Source: Setophaga petechia (Eukaryota > Chordata > Aves > Passeriformes > Parulidae). From it: DNA of 64,000 nt. Both the position numbers and the translations under genes were made by a program. Below the pieces are notes generated by a model that worked only from the letters and a program-made list of their open reading frames with translations, did not search any database and was not told the origin of the DNA. The stretch spans positions 49,449,501-49,513,500 of the forward strand of contig JANCRA010000001.1 of the NCBI GenBank assembly GCA_024362935.1, in the 5' to 3' direction. The first letter of the stretch is position 1. Each line of letters starts with the position of its first letter. Shown here piece after piece: positions 25,701 to 37,970 of this stretch.

Positions 25701-27802
25701 CATCCTTCATCCACAGTGCTACTACTGCTACCCTGAGTTCCATGACCAGTATTTCCAATTAGTGTGGAAATGCACAGCTCTCAAACACCAAGAAGTCAGG
25801 AATAAGCTTCCTTTGTTTTTCTTTTAAATTCTTCCAGCAAGCTGACATATATTTTGCAGACATATACTATTATTTACATTTATCTTTCCATGTATTCTGT
25901 CCTTCCTTATAGAAACGCACATTGGAGATTCTTTCACGTATTGAACAACCTTACCCAAAGTGCAAGTAAGATTTCACTACCCAGCATAATTTAAAAACAG
26001 GAATTAATTACCTATTTAAAAGAAAAAAATAAAAGTATAAATATGATTTATTGTAAAAATGTGCACTTGAGTATTGCTTAACAATAAATATCTAAATACA
26101 AACTTGCTCCCTAAATAGAGCTACACATCAACATCTCTCAAAACCCCACTACTTTCTCTCTCAAAGGACCACAGCAAACTTTAAAGCACATTATGCTGAT
26201 ATCTTAATATTTGAAGCTGCAGCACCAGATAAAAAAACAATTTTCAATCTATTTTGGAACACAGAACTCTTTTAGCTTATAATGATGCAGCTAAGCACAA
26301 TGTTCATTTCAGTAAGAGCCTTAAAGAACTAGTAAACAGATTCTCTCTGTGTACAGTTTTGTCTGGATATGACAAAATCTTTTGCCAGAGATCCTATTCC
26401 TTCAATCTCTTCTCTAGTGCAGAGAAAAAGACTAAAAAGTCATAAAGAACACAGAGGTATCAGGCTTAAGCAAACTAGCTTAAGCTCTATTTCTGTCATC
26501 AAAACCTTCAGCTCAGTACAGACTACACAGTAAGAAAATGCCCATGTTTAATTAACCTGCTTTAACATGTGCCCTGTTTATCTGTTTAACTAGTCCTGCA
26601 GCTTTTCAAAACCTAGGAAAAGTAATGCAATACCTCCCTGAGAGCTATACATCCTGAATAAGTATCAGGGCAATATCACACTAGTTTTGTTGGGTTGATT
26701 TGTCTGTTTGGTTTTTAAAGAGGTCAAAGATAAAAATTTTGGTTCTTGGGAATGCAGTTTGCCCACTGCACATAGCAACAATAATTTCTGACTGTGATAA
26801 TCCACATCATGTTTTGTACTGAATGCAGTATTCTATACACAATTTCCCATTTAAAAAAACCCTATAAAAATTGTAGTTAATAACTACTCAACAACAGCAT
26901 TTCTATGATAACAAAGCATTTCAAGTTCCCACTAAACACCACTTCACATGGATTTGGTGAATATTGTTGGAAAAAAATAAATAGAAAGTTGTTGTTGATG
27001 TGTCCAGATTCAGGAGTAATTAAACACATGATCATGCACTTGGATGAACATGAGGGCCATCCTTTGCCTTAGGGAAGTGGCTCCCACAGAGCAAGAGCTG
27101 ATACAGGCAGCTTTCCATGCAGAAATTCTGTGTCAGTACAGTTCCTCCTTTCTTCTGGTTTATGACTGATGTGCTTGCCCTCTCATTATTGCTATGGCAG
27201 TAATGCTTGGGGTAATAGAATTAAGGTTGGGTAAATATTTTTTTGTGAAATTTGCTAAGAAAGGAGGGTTTATTCAGCAGAGTCTAAAACTTCTATAATT
27301 TTATGGCTCTTGCTACAGCTTTCTGTTACTTTTCCTGAATTACATGGAAGAGAACAAATGGAAGATATCTCGTGAATTCTGCAAGTATTAGATATTTATG
27401 TATCTAGAGAAGAGAAGAACTCTTTGACTCATTAAATCATGATGTCTATTGGAAAAAATCTCTCATTATCAAGACATACATTTAATGAATCTGTAAAGTA
27501 AGATCATGTATCTTATTTGTATAAATTGCATCAGCATCTCAGGTAAGTTTTTATATATGAACAAAACCACTTTTTACTGTCTACATGGTGATAATTTTCT
27601 GATCTAGAAATGTCATAAAAATTACATAAAAATTACATTTCACAACACATGAAATACAGGCCAGACCTCATACTTCAAGTTGTGGGTCTCTCAAGAAATT
27701 TCTTATATAGTTAACATACAGTCAATTGTGAAAAAGAGCCCAGGAATATCTTAACAGTTTCCTTAAGCAAGATAGCCTCTTATTTGGTTAAATTCTGCTT
27801 GC
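22706..27802. other. Unique non-coding sequence, nothing recognised
   Basis: Contains a 20-bp perfect palindrome at 22969-22988 and a 14-base T run at 24288-24301. No gene, RNA gene or transposon was recognised; open frames are all below about 80 codons. Confidence 0.55.
22969..22988. repeat. Perfect 20-bp A/T-rich palindrome
   Basis: CTTTAATAATATTATTAAAG is its own reverse complement. It is flanked by near-identical direct repeats: ACTTGAGTAAATATTTT at 22931-22947 and ACTTGAGTAATATTTTT at 22990-23006. The arrangement is seen directly; the cause is unknown. Confidence 0.85.
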
Positions 27803-27829
27803 AAAAAAAAAAAAAAAAAAAAAAAAAAA
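27803..27829 (+). repeat. 27-base poly(A) run
   Basis: An uninterrupted run of 27 A residues. It could be a retroposon tail or a mononucleotide microsatellite. No recognisable processed gene or SINE body lies immediately upstream on the plus strand, so I call it simply a homopolymer. Confidence 0.95.
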
Positions 27830-30800
27830 TCTAAATATTTCACTCCACAAGTAGTCCTGTTTGTGCTCCAATTTCATTCAGGGTCATGCCTAACTCAGCC
27901 ATGATCTGGAAAGGAAAAATTTCAAACTTGTGACATAATTTATTACAGAGTTTGGAAATGCTCTCTGTAACCATACAAGGCCTGGGTAAATATTTGAGTA
28001 AATATTTTATTGGCTGATAATAAGGTTTAAAAAGTTGCAGTTGCATCCAAATATTGGTATGATCAGCATTAATTCCCAGTGATACCTTCACAGGTTTTCC
28101 CAATATGCTAAAAAAACCTTGAAAACTAACCAGCAAACCAACGAACAAATATTTGCATAATCCCAGGCAGATCACCATTAACCTCTTATGAGGAACTTTC
28201 AATCGAAAATTTACTGGGATAGACACAAGATTTGTCTGGTACCCACTGATGACACAACTCAGAATATTTTGGGATATACTTATACCTTAAACACTACTGC
28301 ATTTACTGATTGCCTCATTTTTTAATACTTTGAGCTTTTAAAAAAACCTGAACCCATAAAAACTAATTCAGTGAATGCTAGTCACAGATTAATTTAGGTT
28401 GATTTAATTACAAAGCAGATGTTTCAGTTTGTGTTCATGCTAGTAAAATTCAGATAAACCACCCTATTTCTCAATATTGTGCAGGTCATAGTGTGTGTGG
28501 AAAAACAGAAACTCAACTCTTAAACTATCTAAGTTATAGAAAAGCAAAAGGAGAGAGAGAAAGAATTTATCATCAGAAAATGCTACCAGCAGCAAAAGCA
28601 AACACAACACATAAATATTCCCATGTAAACAACATCCTTCCCTGTGGCCAGCCTGCAGAGGAAGACAATGCCATTCATTTTATAGTGCCCTAACACCGTG
28701 TTTGAATTGTTTCTTTTCTACAGATAGGGCAAACCAGTCTTAGAGACATCTATCATACTCTGAAACAAGATCTCCTTCCCTGTTAGACATGAACTCCATT
28801 TAATGCTAAATGGGATTTGGACAAGCCTGAGATATTGGGTGAAAGAGCTGCCCTTGCTGCTGGATCGAAGAGCCACTGGAGAAGTTTCCCCATGACTGCC
28901 CCTTTGGGAGCTGTGCCACTGCATTACCCGGTACAGTGCTGACTGCATGAGAAGCACGGCCCTACAAGTCAAGTGTGATTTTCTGTTAAAACAGCTTCCT
29001 TTGATTTATTGACTGATTAGACAGAGAAACAAAGTTTGTCTGGTTTTACTTCTCTTTCAACAGCCTCACTTTATGTAGCACAAAAAAAAGCAGAAATCCT
29101 AAAAAAGCTCCATTGGTTTCTTCTTTCAACAGAAGAACTTAAAACAATCTCTAAGAATGGCAGTCACCACCATGGCACAGACTAACTAAACTGTATAAAA
29201 TTCATAAAAGGAAGATGGCTTCCTGAATTGAGACAACAATTATGTCAGTTTTACCTATGGAAATTATAGCAAGCATAATCTAATTACTTTTATTTTTCAC
29301 AGGAATTCAAGGCACCGAAATTTATGTAAGTGATTCAATTATTCTATTGAACAAGCTCCTATATTCATCTGTCTTTCATGTAACAAAGAGACATCCATGA
29401 CTTCCATTTCCGTTTTCAAAATTAAAGTTCCTGCATGAGGAATGAGCTGCAGTAGTCACAGCTATTATTGCCTCCCCTCCTCACAGTGGAGGAACTAAAA
29501 GCAAAAATCTGCTCACAGGTACAGTGAGTGTTATGCTCAGACATGACTTTGTGAAGCAAGCGGGCACCAGAAATACAGAGGAGAAAAGAGGCAATGTGTA
29601 TATTCAAAAGCTGTGCTATCTTTTTTACTGAGAGAACTGAAAGTATTTAATTTAAAGAGAATATGAAATTATTCCAAATATTGTTTGGAAAATTAATATT
29701 GACAGGATAAAAGTGATCACATTTACTTAGCCTCATTTGCTGATTTTTTTTCTAAACTGCGGACTGAAATGCAATTTAGAAACAAGCTCTCTTTGAAATA
29801 TGATCCTTGAAATGTTGAATATGACAGAGTCACATTAACCATCAGCCTCAGTAGACTAGTCTGCATTTAAAGCTATTCAGTTCTATTAAAAAACATAACA
29901 CAGTTCAGAATTTATTTAAATACATCACCAAACTGTTTGGACAATTCAACAGATATGTGGGTGTTCTAAATATGCCCTTAGATAGCTACATAATTATACT
30001 TCAACTTTGTTATTGCTGTCAAAGGTGTAAGGAAATTTGCACCCAGATCTGTTTACCACAGACTTTCCAAACACTGTCTAGTTCTTTAAGGCTGGGATCA
30101 TATGCAGACCTCAGCATAACATTTTTTACAGTGAAAGATGAGAGTATTCAAAATAATAACTGCAGATAGGATCTTGTGAACATCTGCTGGGAGTAAACCA
30201 AAAGTCTAAATGTCAGGAGCAGGATAAAATACAAAACACTCCTTGTGCTCATCCTACAACGATGTTTTAATGTACAGGACTGAAACAACACTGAGTCCAT
30301 CTCTCTGGTGCTTCTTTCTGCAAGAGTCGCCATCAGAATGAACTACACAGCAAAAGATTTGCTGTCTTTTTTGTAAAAGATCTTTTTTATTCCCTAAGTC
30401 CCTTCTTGTTTTAGATGTCTTTTCACTTGGGATTGATTTGATTGGTATTTTAGCTATGTAGAAAGCAGGAGGAAAGGGAGGGTATTTAGCAAAAGCAACA
30501 GCTAGTATTGCAGGCTTCTACTGAGTATCCTCCATGAACCCACCTTTTCCCCTGCCTTCTGTACAGCTAAAATTACTGCTTGCACCTTCATCAGTAAAAA
30601 TGAGGTTACTATAACTCCTTCTACCGGGGCTTTCTCTGTCACTGGCATTGCTATGCCCGTTCAAATGAAATTTAATGGTGAATTTCAACTAGTACAAATT
30701 TTAGCAGCTATCTTCACCTACTTTCCTTTAATCCATCTGGCCATCACTTGAAAAACCTGCTACAGATATTAATTCCTAATATCAGAAATTCTCTAATATT

Positions 30801-31725
30801 GCCTAATAATGCTGCCCCATTTCCATGTCCATGGACTCCTTTATTATTTGAGCTACTGTTTCCCCTGTTCCAGCCAAGCCAGCATCTTCTGGTTGTGTCC
30901 AGCTGCTTAAACAGCCACTTGGCTGAGTGATAGCAGACAGAGAAGGTAAATGATGCCTTCTGTTTTCTTCAAACAAGCCAAGGGGAAACTGAAATCTGCA
31001 CAACAGCCGTGCACACAATTTGACTAAATCTTTCAGTCCTCAGAGTGAAAGGGTTTTTACAGCCACAAGGAATACTTGTAACTCTTTGGGAAGTACTGAT
31101 GAAACTGGTTTTCTACATACAGACTTCTAAAGAATCATAATAACAGCTAAGTTCAGCCAGTGGAATAGGTAGTTGTCATTTGTGGAGTATAATAAAGATT
31201 TTTGAGGAATTACTCTGAATTATGAGTTTTTTACACTTGTTTCTCCCTTGTGTGTTTTTTTCATGCAGGCAGTATTTTGCTCATGTAGAAATGTCACAGG
31301 CTATGGCTGGAATTTCAGTGGCATTTTTAGGCAGAATTTCAGAGCATGACAAGCGTGTCACATCACATCTGGTCTTCAGAACAAACATTGTAATACCACA
31401 CCCATTACATGTGGACCCGTGACTGCATTGAAGTATCATTGGGGTAGCACTGTAGCAGCAGTTAAATATTCATGTTATTGATGTCATTACTAGCTCAGGA
31501 GGAAAATGCCTTGCTTGCTGTGATCAGATTCAAGAAAAGTCTTATCTGATAGGTGTTTATTTTGCTTTTAAGTAATCCCCACATAATTTGCAAGAAAGTG
31601 ATAAATTAGCACCAAGAAAAAAAAGAGGCATATGCACATTAGCCTCTGCAAAATTGAGAAATGTATTTAAAACTCTTTGGTTGATAACCAGACTCTGATA
31701 TGGAACAAGGCAAGAAATAAAAAAT
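27830..31725. other. Unique non-coding sequence, weak exon-like site only
   Basis: No repeat or gene is firmly recognised. A 128-codon minus-strand frame at 27840-28226 ends with a 21-codon segment preceded by a splice-acceptor-like sequence (see findings). The rest shows only short frames. Confidence 0.5.
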
Positions 31726-31741
31726 AAAAAAAAAAAAAAAA
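31726..31741 (+). repeat. 16-base poly(A) run
   Basis: Uninterrupted A run following a broken A-rich stretch (AAATAAAAAATAAA-like) at about 31713-31725. No retroposon body is recognised upstream. Confidence 0.9.
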
Positions 31742-31829
31742 TTCAAGATATTTCATTTGAAATAGGGATTGGAAGCTAGAGTAGCAAACCTGCCTCTTGG
31801 CAAGCATCTTCTTTTAGGTCCAACCAAAA

Positions 31830-32270
31830 TGTGTTGAAGCCCCAATGGAGGAAGAAATGTGGGGGGAAAAAAGACATGGTGTACAGGATGAACAATGGGA
31901 AAATAAGGAAAATATATTCATGAAAATGGGGCCAAAAGAGATCTTAATGTGAATTTAAGAAAGAGCTGGGACATAGAGAGACCCACATTCTTTGGAGAAC
32001 AAGCATGTTTGTATTACAGAACAATGAAGGAAAACATATAAGGGTTTAGGCTGAAGAAGAGTTGATCATGTGAAACCACGGCATTGGAAAACCCAGCAGA
32101 CAAAGAAACATCAAGAAGAAAGAATAAGAAAAAGAGCTGGCATTCAGACAAGATAAAATTAAGAAAAAATAGAGGCTGTTATACTGAAAACAAAAGACAA
32201 TGGAGCTACTGGCAACTACAAGGAGAGGGGAAGAAGTAGCGTGGGAGAAATGAAGAGACAGTGTAGAGAC
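31830..32270. other. Strongly purine-skewed block
   Basis: For about 440 bases the plus strand is dominated by A and G (many GAAGAA, GGAAAA, AAGAAAG runs). No frame of note and no known repeat matches. The skew is visible by eye; the exact fraction was not computed. Confidence 0.55.
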
Positions 32271-33629
32271 AATCTAGACTTTCACATTTAAATTGGTTCA
32301 ATTACTTTTGAAAAGGAAAAGCACAGGTTTATTACTTTCAGTAAATGGAGGAGAAGTGGAGGAGCAGCTCTTTAGAGCAGTAACAGTTTTGAATCTGAAG
32401 ACCAGATGATTCACTATTCTAGTAACAATTAGTATATTAATCATTTGCTGCATCATGCAAGAAGTAAAATCAGACAATTTTGCAAAGTGAAGAATCCTAC
32501 AGAACAACTGGGGAATCTAGCAGTTTAATGTAACACATTCAACATCAATTCATCATGTACAATGGCTGTTTGGTTCTATAAAATAATGAATCAATAGCAT
32601 TACAAGTTTTGGCTCAGGGACCTGAAATGCTTGAAACTTGAAATTTTAATAGGCTTGCAGGAAGAAAACTCTCCAATGAATAAAGCTGTTTTATCTTACA
32701 GGCATCTCATAAACTGTTTAAATGAAATTTGAAATATATTAGCTATCAAAACTAAAATTGCTTTTAAAATGGACATATGATGAGTTTAAAGCTTAATTTT
32801 CCCACAAGAACCTCAAATACCTCACAGAAGGATTGTATAAGATATATAAAGTGTCAGTCGCTTCTGTAGCTTTTCCTAATCTATTTCCTGGCCATTAGAG
32901 AACTTTGCTCCTGAAGCTCTCGCTGCACCTTTACCACGATGCCATCTCTGGCTGCCAAGCATTTTTACTAGGGTGAAACTGGTGATGCATGCAAAATTAT
33001 TATGTGGCTCAATGAGCTGTGACAAAGGTGCAATAATAACACACTCAGGGTAGAGCAGTGAATTTTAAGGCAAAGGCCAGATTTGAGGGCAGCTAAGAGC
33101 ATTATCAGCACATCCAGGAGAGCTCTGAGTGGACATGGCTGCTCTGTTTGGAGGTCAGACACTGGTGACTGGCAATGGCTAAACTGGCTCATTAAAATTG
33201 ACCTTTTGCTGCCAGCATGATGCACACTTTCAGGATGGTTTAGGTGAAAAACACTGCCTACTGCTGCTGGACTCCAAAAAAGGAGGTAACAGCCCATCCT
33301 GATAGAAAAGGAAGTGGACTGCATCTGTCTGGGACAAAATTACCATTTTTTGTAGCAGCCTGAATGGTGCTGTGGATTTCTGGTTAAAACAGCACTGATA
33401 AAACCCCAGTGTTTTGATTGTCTCTGAGCAGTGCTTTGAGACTCCCTCTTTTCACATTTTGTCATCCTGGTTCCAAGGCTGGGGATAGGTAAGAAACTGG
33501 GAGGGAGTTTTGGTGAAAAAAAATGAGCAAAGGGATGTTCCGTGCTGGATAATGCAGTCAGCAATAAAATCTCAAGAACAGGGGGAGGAATTCCAGATGT
33601 TTGCACATCCCAAGCAACTCATTCCCATG
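32271..33629. other. Unique non-coding sequence, nothing recognised
   Basis: No gene or repeat is recognised. A 118-codon minus-strand frame at 32968-33324 has no recognisable domain. Confidence 0.5.
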
Positions 33630-33845
33630 ATCTGCTTTCAAGGAAGTGGCTGGACAACTGCCACAAAAAGGGGAAGGGAGTTATGCATTCCTTATTTTGT
33701 TTGGCTTTCACACGCAACTTTTGTTTCACTTACTAAACTATCTTTCTCTCCATCCCTCAGTCTTCTTTCCATTTACTCCCTGTCCAGTGGGAGAAGGGAG
33801 GAAAAAAAGCAGCTGGGTGGGTCTAACCCACCTGAGGAACAAGGG
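33630..33845 (+). mobile_element. Endogenous retrovirus LTR fragment (3' part)
   Basis: The segment reads TGGACAACTGCC at about 33650, TTCCTTATTTTGTTTGGCTT at about 33688, CACACGCAACTTTTGTTTCA and TACTAAACTATCTTTCTCTC, then a C/T-rich part and a GGGAGAAGGGAGG block. This order matches the 3' half of a well-known type of avian ERV LTR (usually CGCAGCTTTTGCTTTACC... TTAAACTGTCTTTATCTCAA). No retroviral gag, pol or env frame adjoins it, so it is probably a decayed solo LTR. The upstream limit is uncertain and may reach about 33530. The family name was not assigned. Confidence 0.6.
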
Positions 33846-36800
33846 GCTTTTTTTCACAATACAGTTTGAAATTCCAACTGCTCCCTCCTCCAAAACCACA
33901 CTGAGAGAGGCCACAGCCTCTGTTACATCCAGCTGCTGCATCACAAATACTGCAGCAGGCTGACAATGATAACAGAAAAGCTCTTGCCCACCAAAATTAT
34001 ACACCTCAAGATGCATGATTCTACTCAGAAAAAATAACTTTGGGTCTTTATAATTATGTTTAACTTTTCTGACTGATCTGTTTGACAGATATTTGACTAC
34101 AAGACCCAGAGGTAGAGGAATAAAACACATGATTAGAATTTTTACTGGGTTTACACAGCTCTGAAATATGATACTGTGTTGGTGCAACCTAAGGGCTCAG
34201 ACTCCCTGCCATAACTCTCGAATGCTAATTAATGCTGAAAACACATGAAGTCAGTTTAACACTTCTCCTGGGTGGATTTCCTCAGAGCTAAGGATTACCA
34301 CATCATTGGTCTGATATATTTGTATTGTACTTGTTGAAAATAGGGCATCTTCTCAAAAATAAATATCAGCTCGCTGAGCTTCTGTGAACCAGTTCAATTT
34401 TGCCTGCTGCTATTTTCCTAGGATAGAAAGATGATGAGACACTGATTAGAACAATAGATCAATGTAGAAGATGAAACTCAGATGAAAACAACAGTTCTCA
34501 CCTCCACAGTGTCTGTGCATTGATCTTAAAATTTTAGATCTTGAATTTAAATTTGGAAAGCACTCTAATTTCTAAATACAGCTGTCAGCAGACATCTGCC
34601 TGCCTTTGTATTGAAGACAGCTGGTGTGGGAGAGGTAATAACAAGGAAAAAGATATTAAAGGAAATGAGCCTTCCATCATGATTGAGAGTCAAATATTAA
34701 TATTTTCAACTACAGACAATTCCAAAAAGCTCTATTTTTTATCTCTTATTGAGATAAAGCCTTAATAAATCCTAGGTATGAAACAATGAGTAAAAGGGAC
34801 AAGAAAGGCCATAACCATATATGTTTAGCATCAATATAAAGGTAAAGATGAAATATGTAAATTATGCTGCTATTTTCACTGGATCTATTGTCGTTGTTCC
34901 TTCTGTGAATGTAAGGGATAGAAGTGAAGAACTTCAAAAGAATAGATAGTATCTAAAGAATGGACAAGCTGACAAAAGAGATTAGTGATGAGATGTGAGA
35001 GATCAGCCGAGCCAGATAATCCTCAACATCTGTGTAAGAAATGAAGGAGAATGTGAAGGCTATGTACAGGATTACTCTTCCTAGCAAGAGGTGTCTGAAG
35101 GACAAGAGAAAAGAAAAATTAGCATTAAAGACAGTTACCATAAAAAAGAAGTATAAAAGTTCAAAAGCAGTCACTGCTGCTTTATAAATTGGGAACCACC
35201 AGTGACATGAAAAGGATTTATTACATGTGAGGCAAGAGCTCTGTTCAAATATGGAAAATGCCATGAAGACGAGGAGGAGAAATGAAGTGCTCATGTCAGG
35301 AGCCTAGTCTTAATTGTCTTTTCATCTCCTCCAACTACAGCCAAGCCTTGGTTGTATTTTGTATACGTTTCTCGTTTTCTTTCTTTGCATGTTTTTCTCA
35401 GTACACTCTGGTGCTGACACTGACTTCTGGAATCAATTGTGTCTAGGAGAATTTTCTTCAGATCAGTGTTTTTCGTTGTCTGCAGGCTTGCCCAAACATC
35501 CTCAGAGAGGATGTACACATCTTTTATACTTCAGTATATATATGGTTTTTAGTAAAAAGTCTATGGCACAGTTGTCTGAGGTACAGTCCTATTGGGAATA
35601 CACAATTTGTGTTGTAAAAAAAGTGATCACCCATTTCTGCCCCACATTCACACCCCACAGAAGTACCAGGACTTGCCAGTTTTGCCACCACCACTGGCAG
35701 TCTGACATGCATCATGCATTAGCCAGAGAGAAAACCATGAGAGTGAGGAAGATACTTGGAAATCTTGCCATTCTGCACAGGTTTAGCACTTTGGTGTGCA
35801 TCAGTAATTTGAAGAAGCTACGCAAATGATTTTGCGAATCAATTCAGAAATTACTCCTTAGAAACTATGTGAGACTGTAACACCTTCTATACTTTCCCAA
35901 GATTAGCAAAAATTTAAGCTTAATGATTTCTTAGAGAAGCTGTTTAGACCTGGGAGCAGGAATTATCTTTCAGTCCCAATTTAAACCCACAAACTGTGAG
36001 TCTATCCACCTTGGGAGGAACACTTTCCAGCTCCTTCCGTGTCTGATTACTGCTTTATGAAAGAAAATAAGAGGAAGAAAACCCAGGATTAAGAAACCCT
36101 TGTGAATGCTGTTTTGTTTCCACTCCAGAAGACTATTAAAATATTTAAAAATAAATGTCTGAGATAAAGTCCTTGATACACCTATAGCACAAGAACTAAG
36201 ATAAAATACAGAGGCATCCTAAGTGCCCATTGACTATATTTTCAAGCAGCTACAAAGATTTACCTTAACGGATGAACAATCCCTGGCAGAAGAATTCTTT
36301 GCACAAAAGAATTAGAGAATAAAAGAGATAATCTGATGATTTTTTTTTCTTAATATAAAGTCTTGTACTGTGCTACCCTGTGAACCCAAACCACAATTAT
36401 AAATTTAATAAATTGCATTACTATTTCCCTAAAGGATCTGATTTGTCTCAAGAGGTAGCCAAGTGCATCAACTGGATTCAAATCCCTTTTAGTGGTGTGT
36501 CCCTCTTTTTTAGGTTTCTGAAAACTAAAGATTGAACATTACCCAGTAGTACACCATTTTTTTGGAGGGGATATCTGCCACTAGAAAGATTTGAAGATAA
36601 TTTCATAGTTATGGTTTTCAAGCACATAAACAAGAGAACAAAAAGGGCCAGAAATTTCTTGACAATGAGAAGCAAAGTGGATTCCTCTAGTCCAGTGTAC
36701 TGACTCAGGCTTATAGAGGTCTGCTATATAATTGCCCACCCACAAGTTTAAATTCATAAATCAAAGACACTGGGTTTTCTACACACTAGTCATGCATCCT

Positions 36801-37894
36801 TTTAAAAGTAAAATAATCAGAATACATAAAAAGGCCCATGAATAATATAACTGTCTGGAAGAAAAAAGAAGTTAAATTTGACAATAACAGCTTTGCCCAA
36901 ACCCCTGGGCAAATTATTTCTGTGCTTTTTATTTCTATCCAGCTCTACTTTTTATTTAGATTGTTTTCTCCAGAGAACTAGATTATTATTTCACAAGGGC
37001 TTTTCATAATCCCCATAGCTCTTCACTGCTATTCTTCCATAAACTTTCCTTCAAGAGTTGTTATTAACCTTAACCTTGCTCCCCAACAAATTCCCTCCAT
37101 CCCTTACATAATCTTTTTGAGAACATGGTAAACACCTTATCATCAAAAAGGAATAAGAGTAAAATAATTAGAAATTTATTCTTGATATAAATTTTTGAGG
37201 GGGATATCATTGTAAGATATCATTATACTCTTACATTATTTGGAAGAACATAAGGATATCAGAAAGAGAGGATGAAAGATTTTAAACTTGTCAGTCTTGC
37301 TATACATGTGGAGCTCTAGCAGTGTCATGACCTCAATTCCCCCATGATACTTCCATCAATAAAACTAAGGATGTGGGTACAGTTTTCAACCTCTTCAGCT
37401 CTTTTTGTTTATTTGTCACTTTCCAAGTTCTGGAGCTAAGAAACTCTCAGGTTTTCTGCCTTCTATTACTATTTGATAAAAAAAAATGATTACAAATCTT
37501 AGAAGTCAAAAAGCAAATGAAGCTGAGCTGAGTTTAATGTAAGGACAATGAAAGATAATTATCTAATCTAAGAAAATTCAGTGGCATATTCAGCAAAAGA
37601 AAAGGTTTTAAAGATATATTTTAAAGTAGACATTTGTTGGCCAAACACCAATTTCTGAAAATGCTTATCTAATACAAATGAATTACCCATCTTATGCATT
37701 TTAAATATTTACAAAATACATTTACAATGAAGCAAAAATACATTTTGAAGCATGCAGCAAAACCTCATTACCTTATTTACAGCTATATAAGCATATATAC
37801 CAACATAGCATGGCTCCTTTTTTTCTTAAGAAACATCTGATTTCTGCCATGTCCTGTACTGAGGTACTTCAGACCTCTACATTTTAAATCATCT
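33846..37894. other. Unique non-coding sequence, nothing recognised
   Basis: Contains one of the longest open frames of the window (35314-35829, plus, 171 codons) and two minus-strand frames beside it. None has a known domain. The hydrophobic look of the minus-strand frame at 34953-35294 is explained by the purine-rich plus strand. No repeat is recognised. Confidence 0.5.
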
Positions 37895-37970
37895 TTCTAC
37901 ACCTAACTTCAGATCTTCAGAGGTATTTAGATACCTAATTCCATTTGATTTAGTTGAAAACTAGGCAGTT
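37895..37970. repeat. Probable ancient sauropsid interspersed repeat
   Basis: The string CTTCAGAGGTATTTAGATAC, followed by CTAATTCCATTTGATTTAG, resembles a very old dispersed amniote/sauropsid repeat built around TTTCAAAGGTATTTAGGTGCC, CTAACTCCCATTGA and TTCAATGGGAGTTAGG. The core is nearly palindromic, so orientation is unclear. The match is from memory of the family pattern and is only moderate. Confidence 0.4.

Noticed and set aside
27803..28226. Processed pseudogene with the 27-base A run as its tail
   Set aside because: The A run is on the plus strand, while the adjacent long frame is on the minus strand. A minus-strand retrocopy would have a T run on the plus strand.
34953..35294. Minus-strand frame that looks like a signal peptide plus membrane segments
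   Set aside because: The plus strand here is purine-rich, which automatically gives T-rich codons and hydrophobic residues on the minus strand.
35314..35829. 171-codon plus-strand frame with a hydrophobic start
   Set aside because: No family recognised and no conserved-looking motif, and overlapping opposite-strand frames are equally open. It fits chance expectation.
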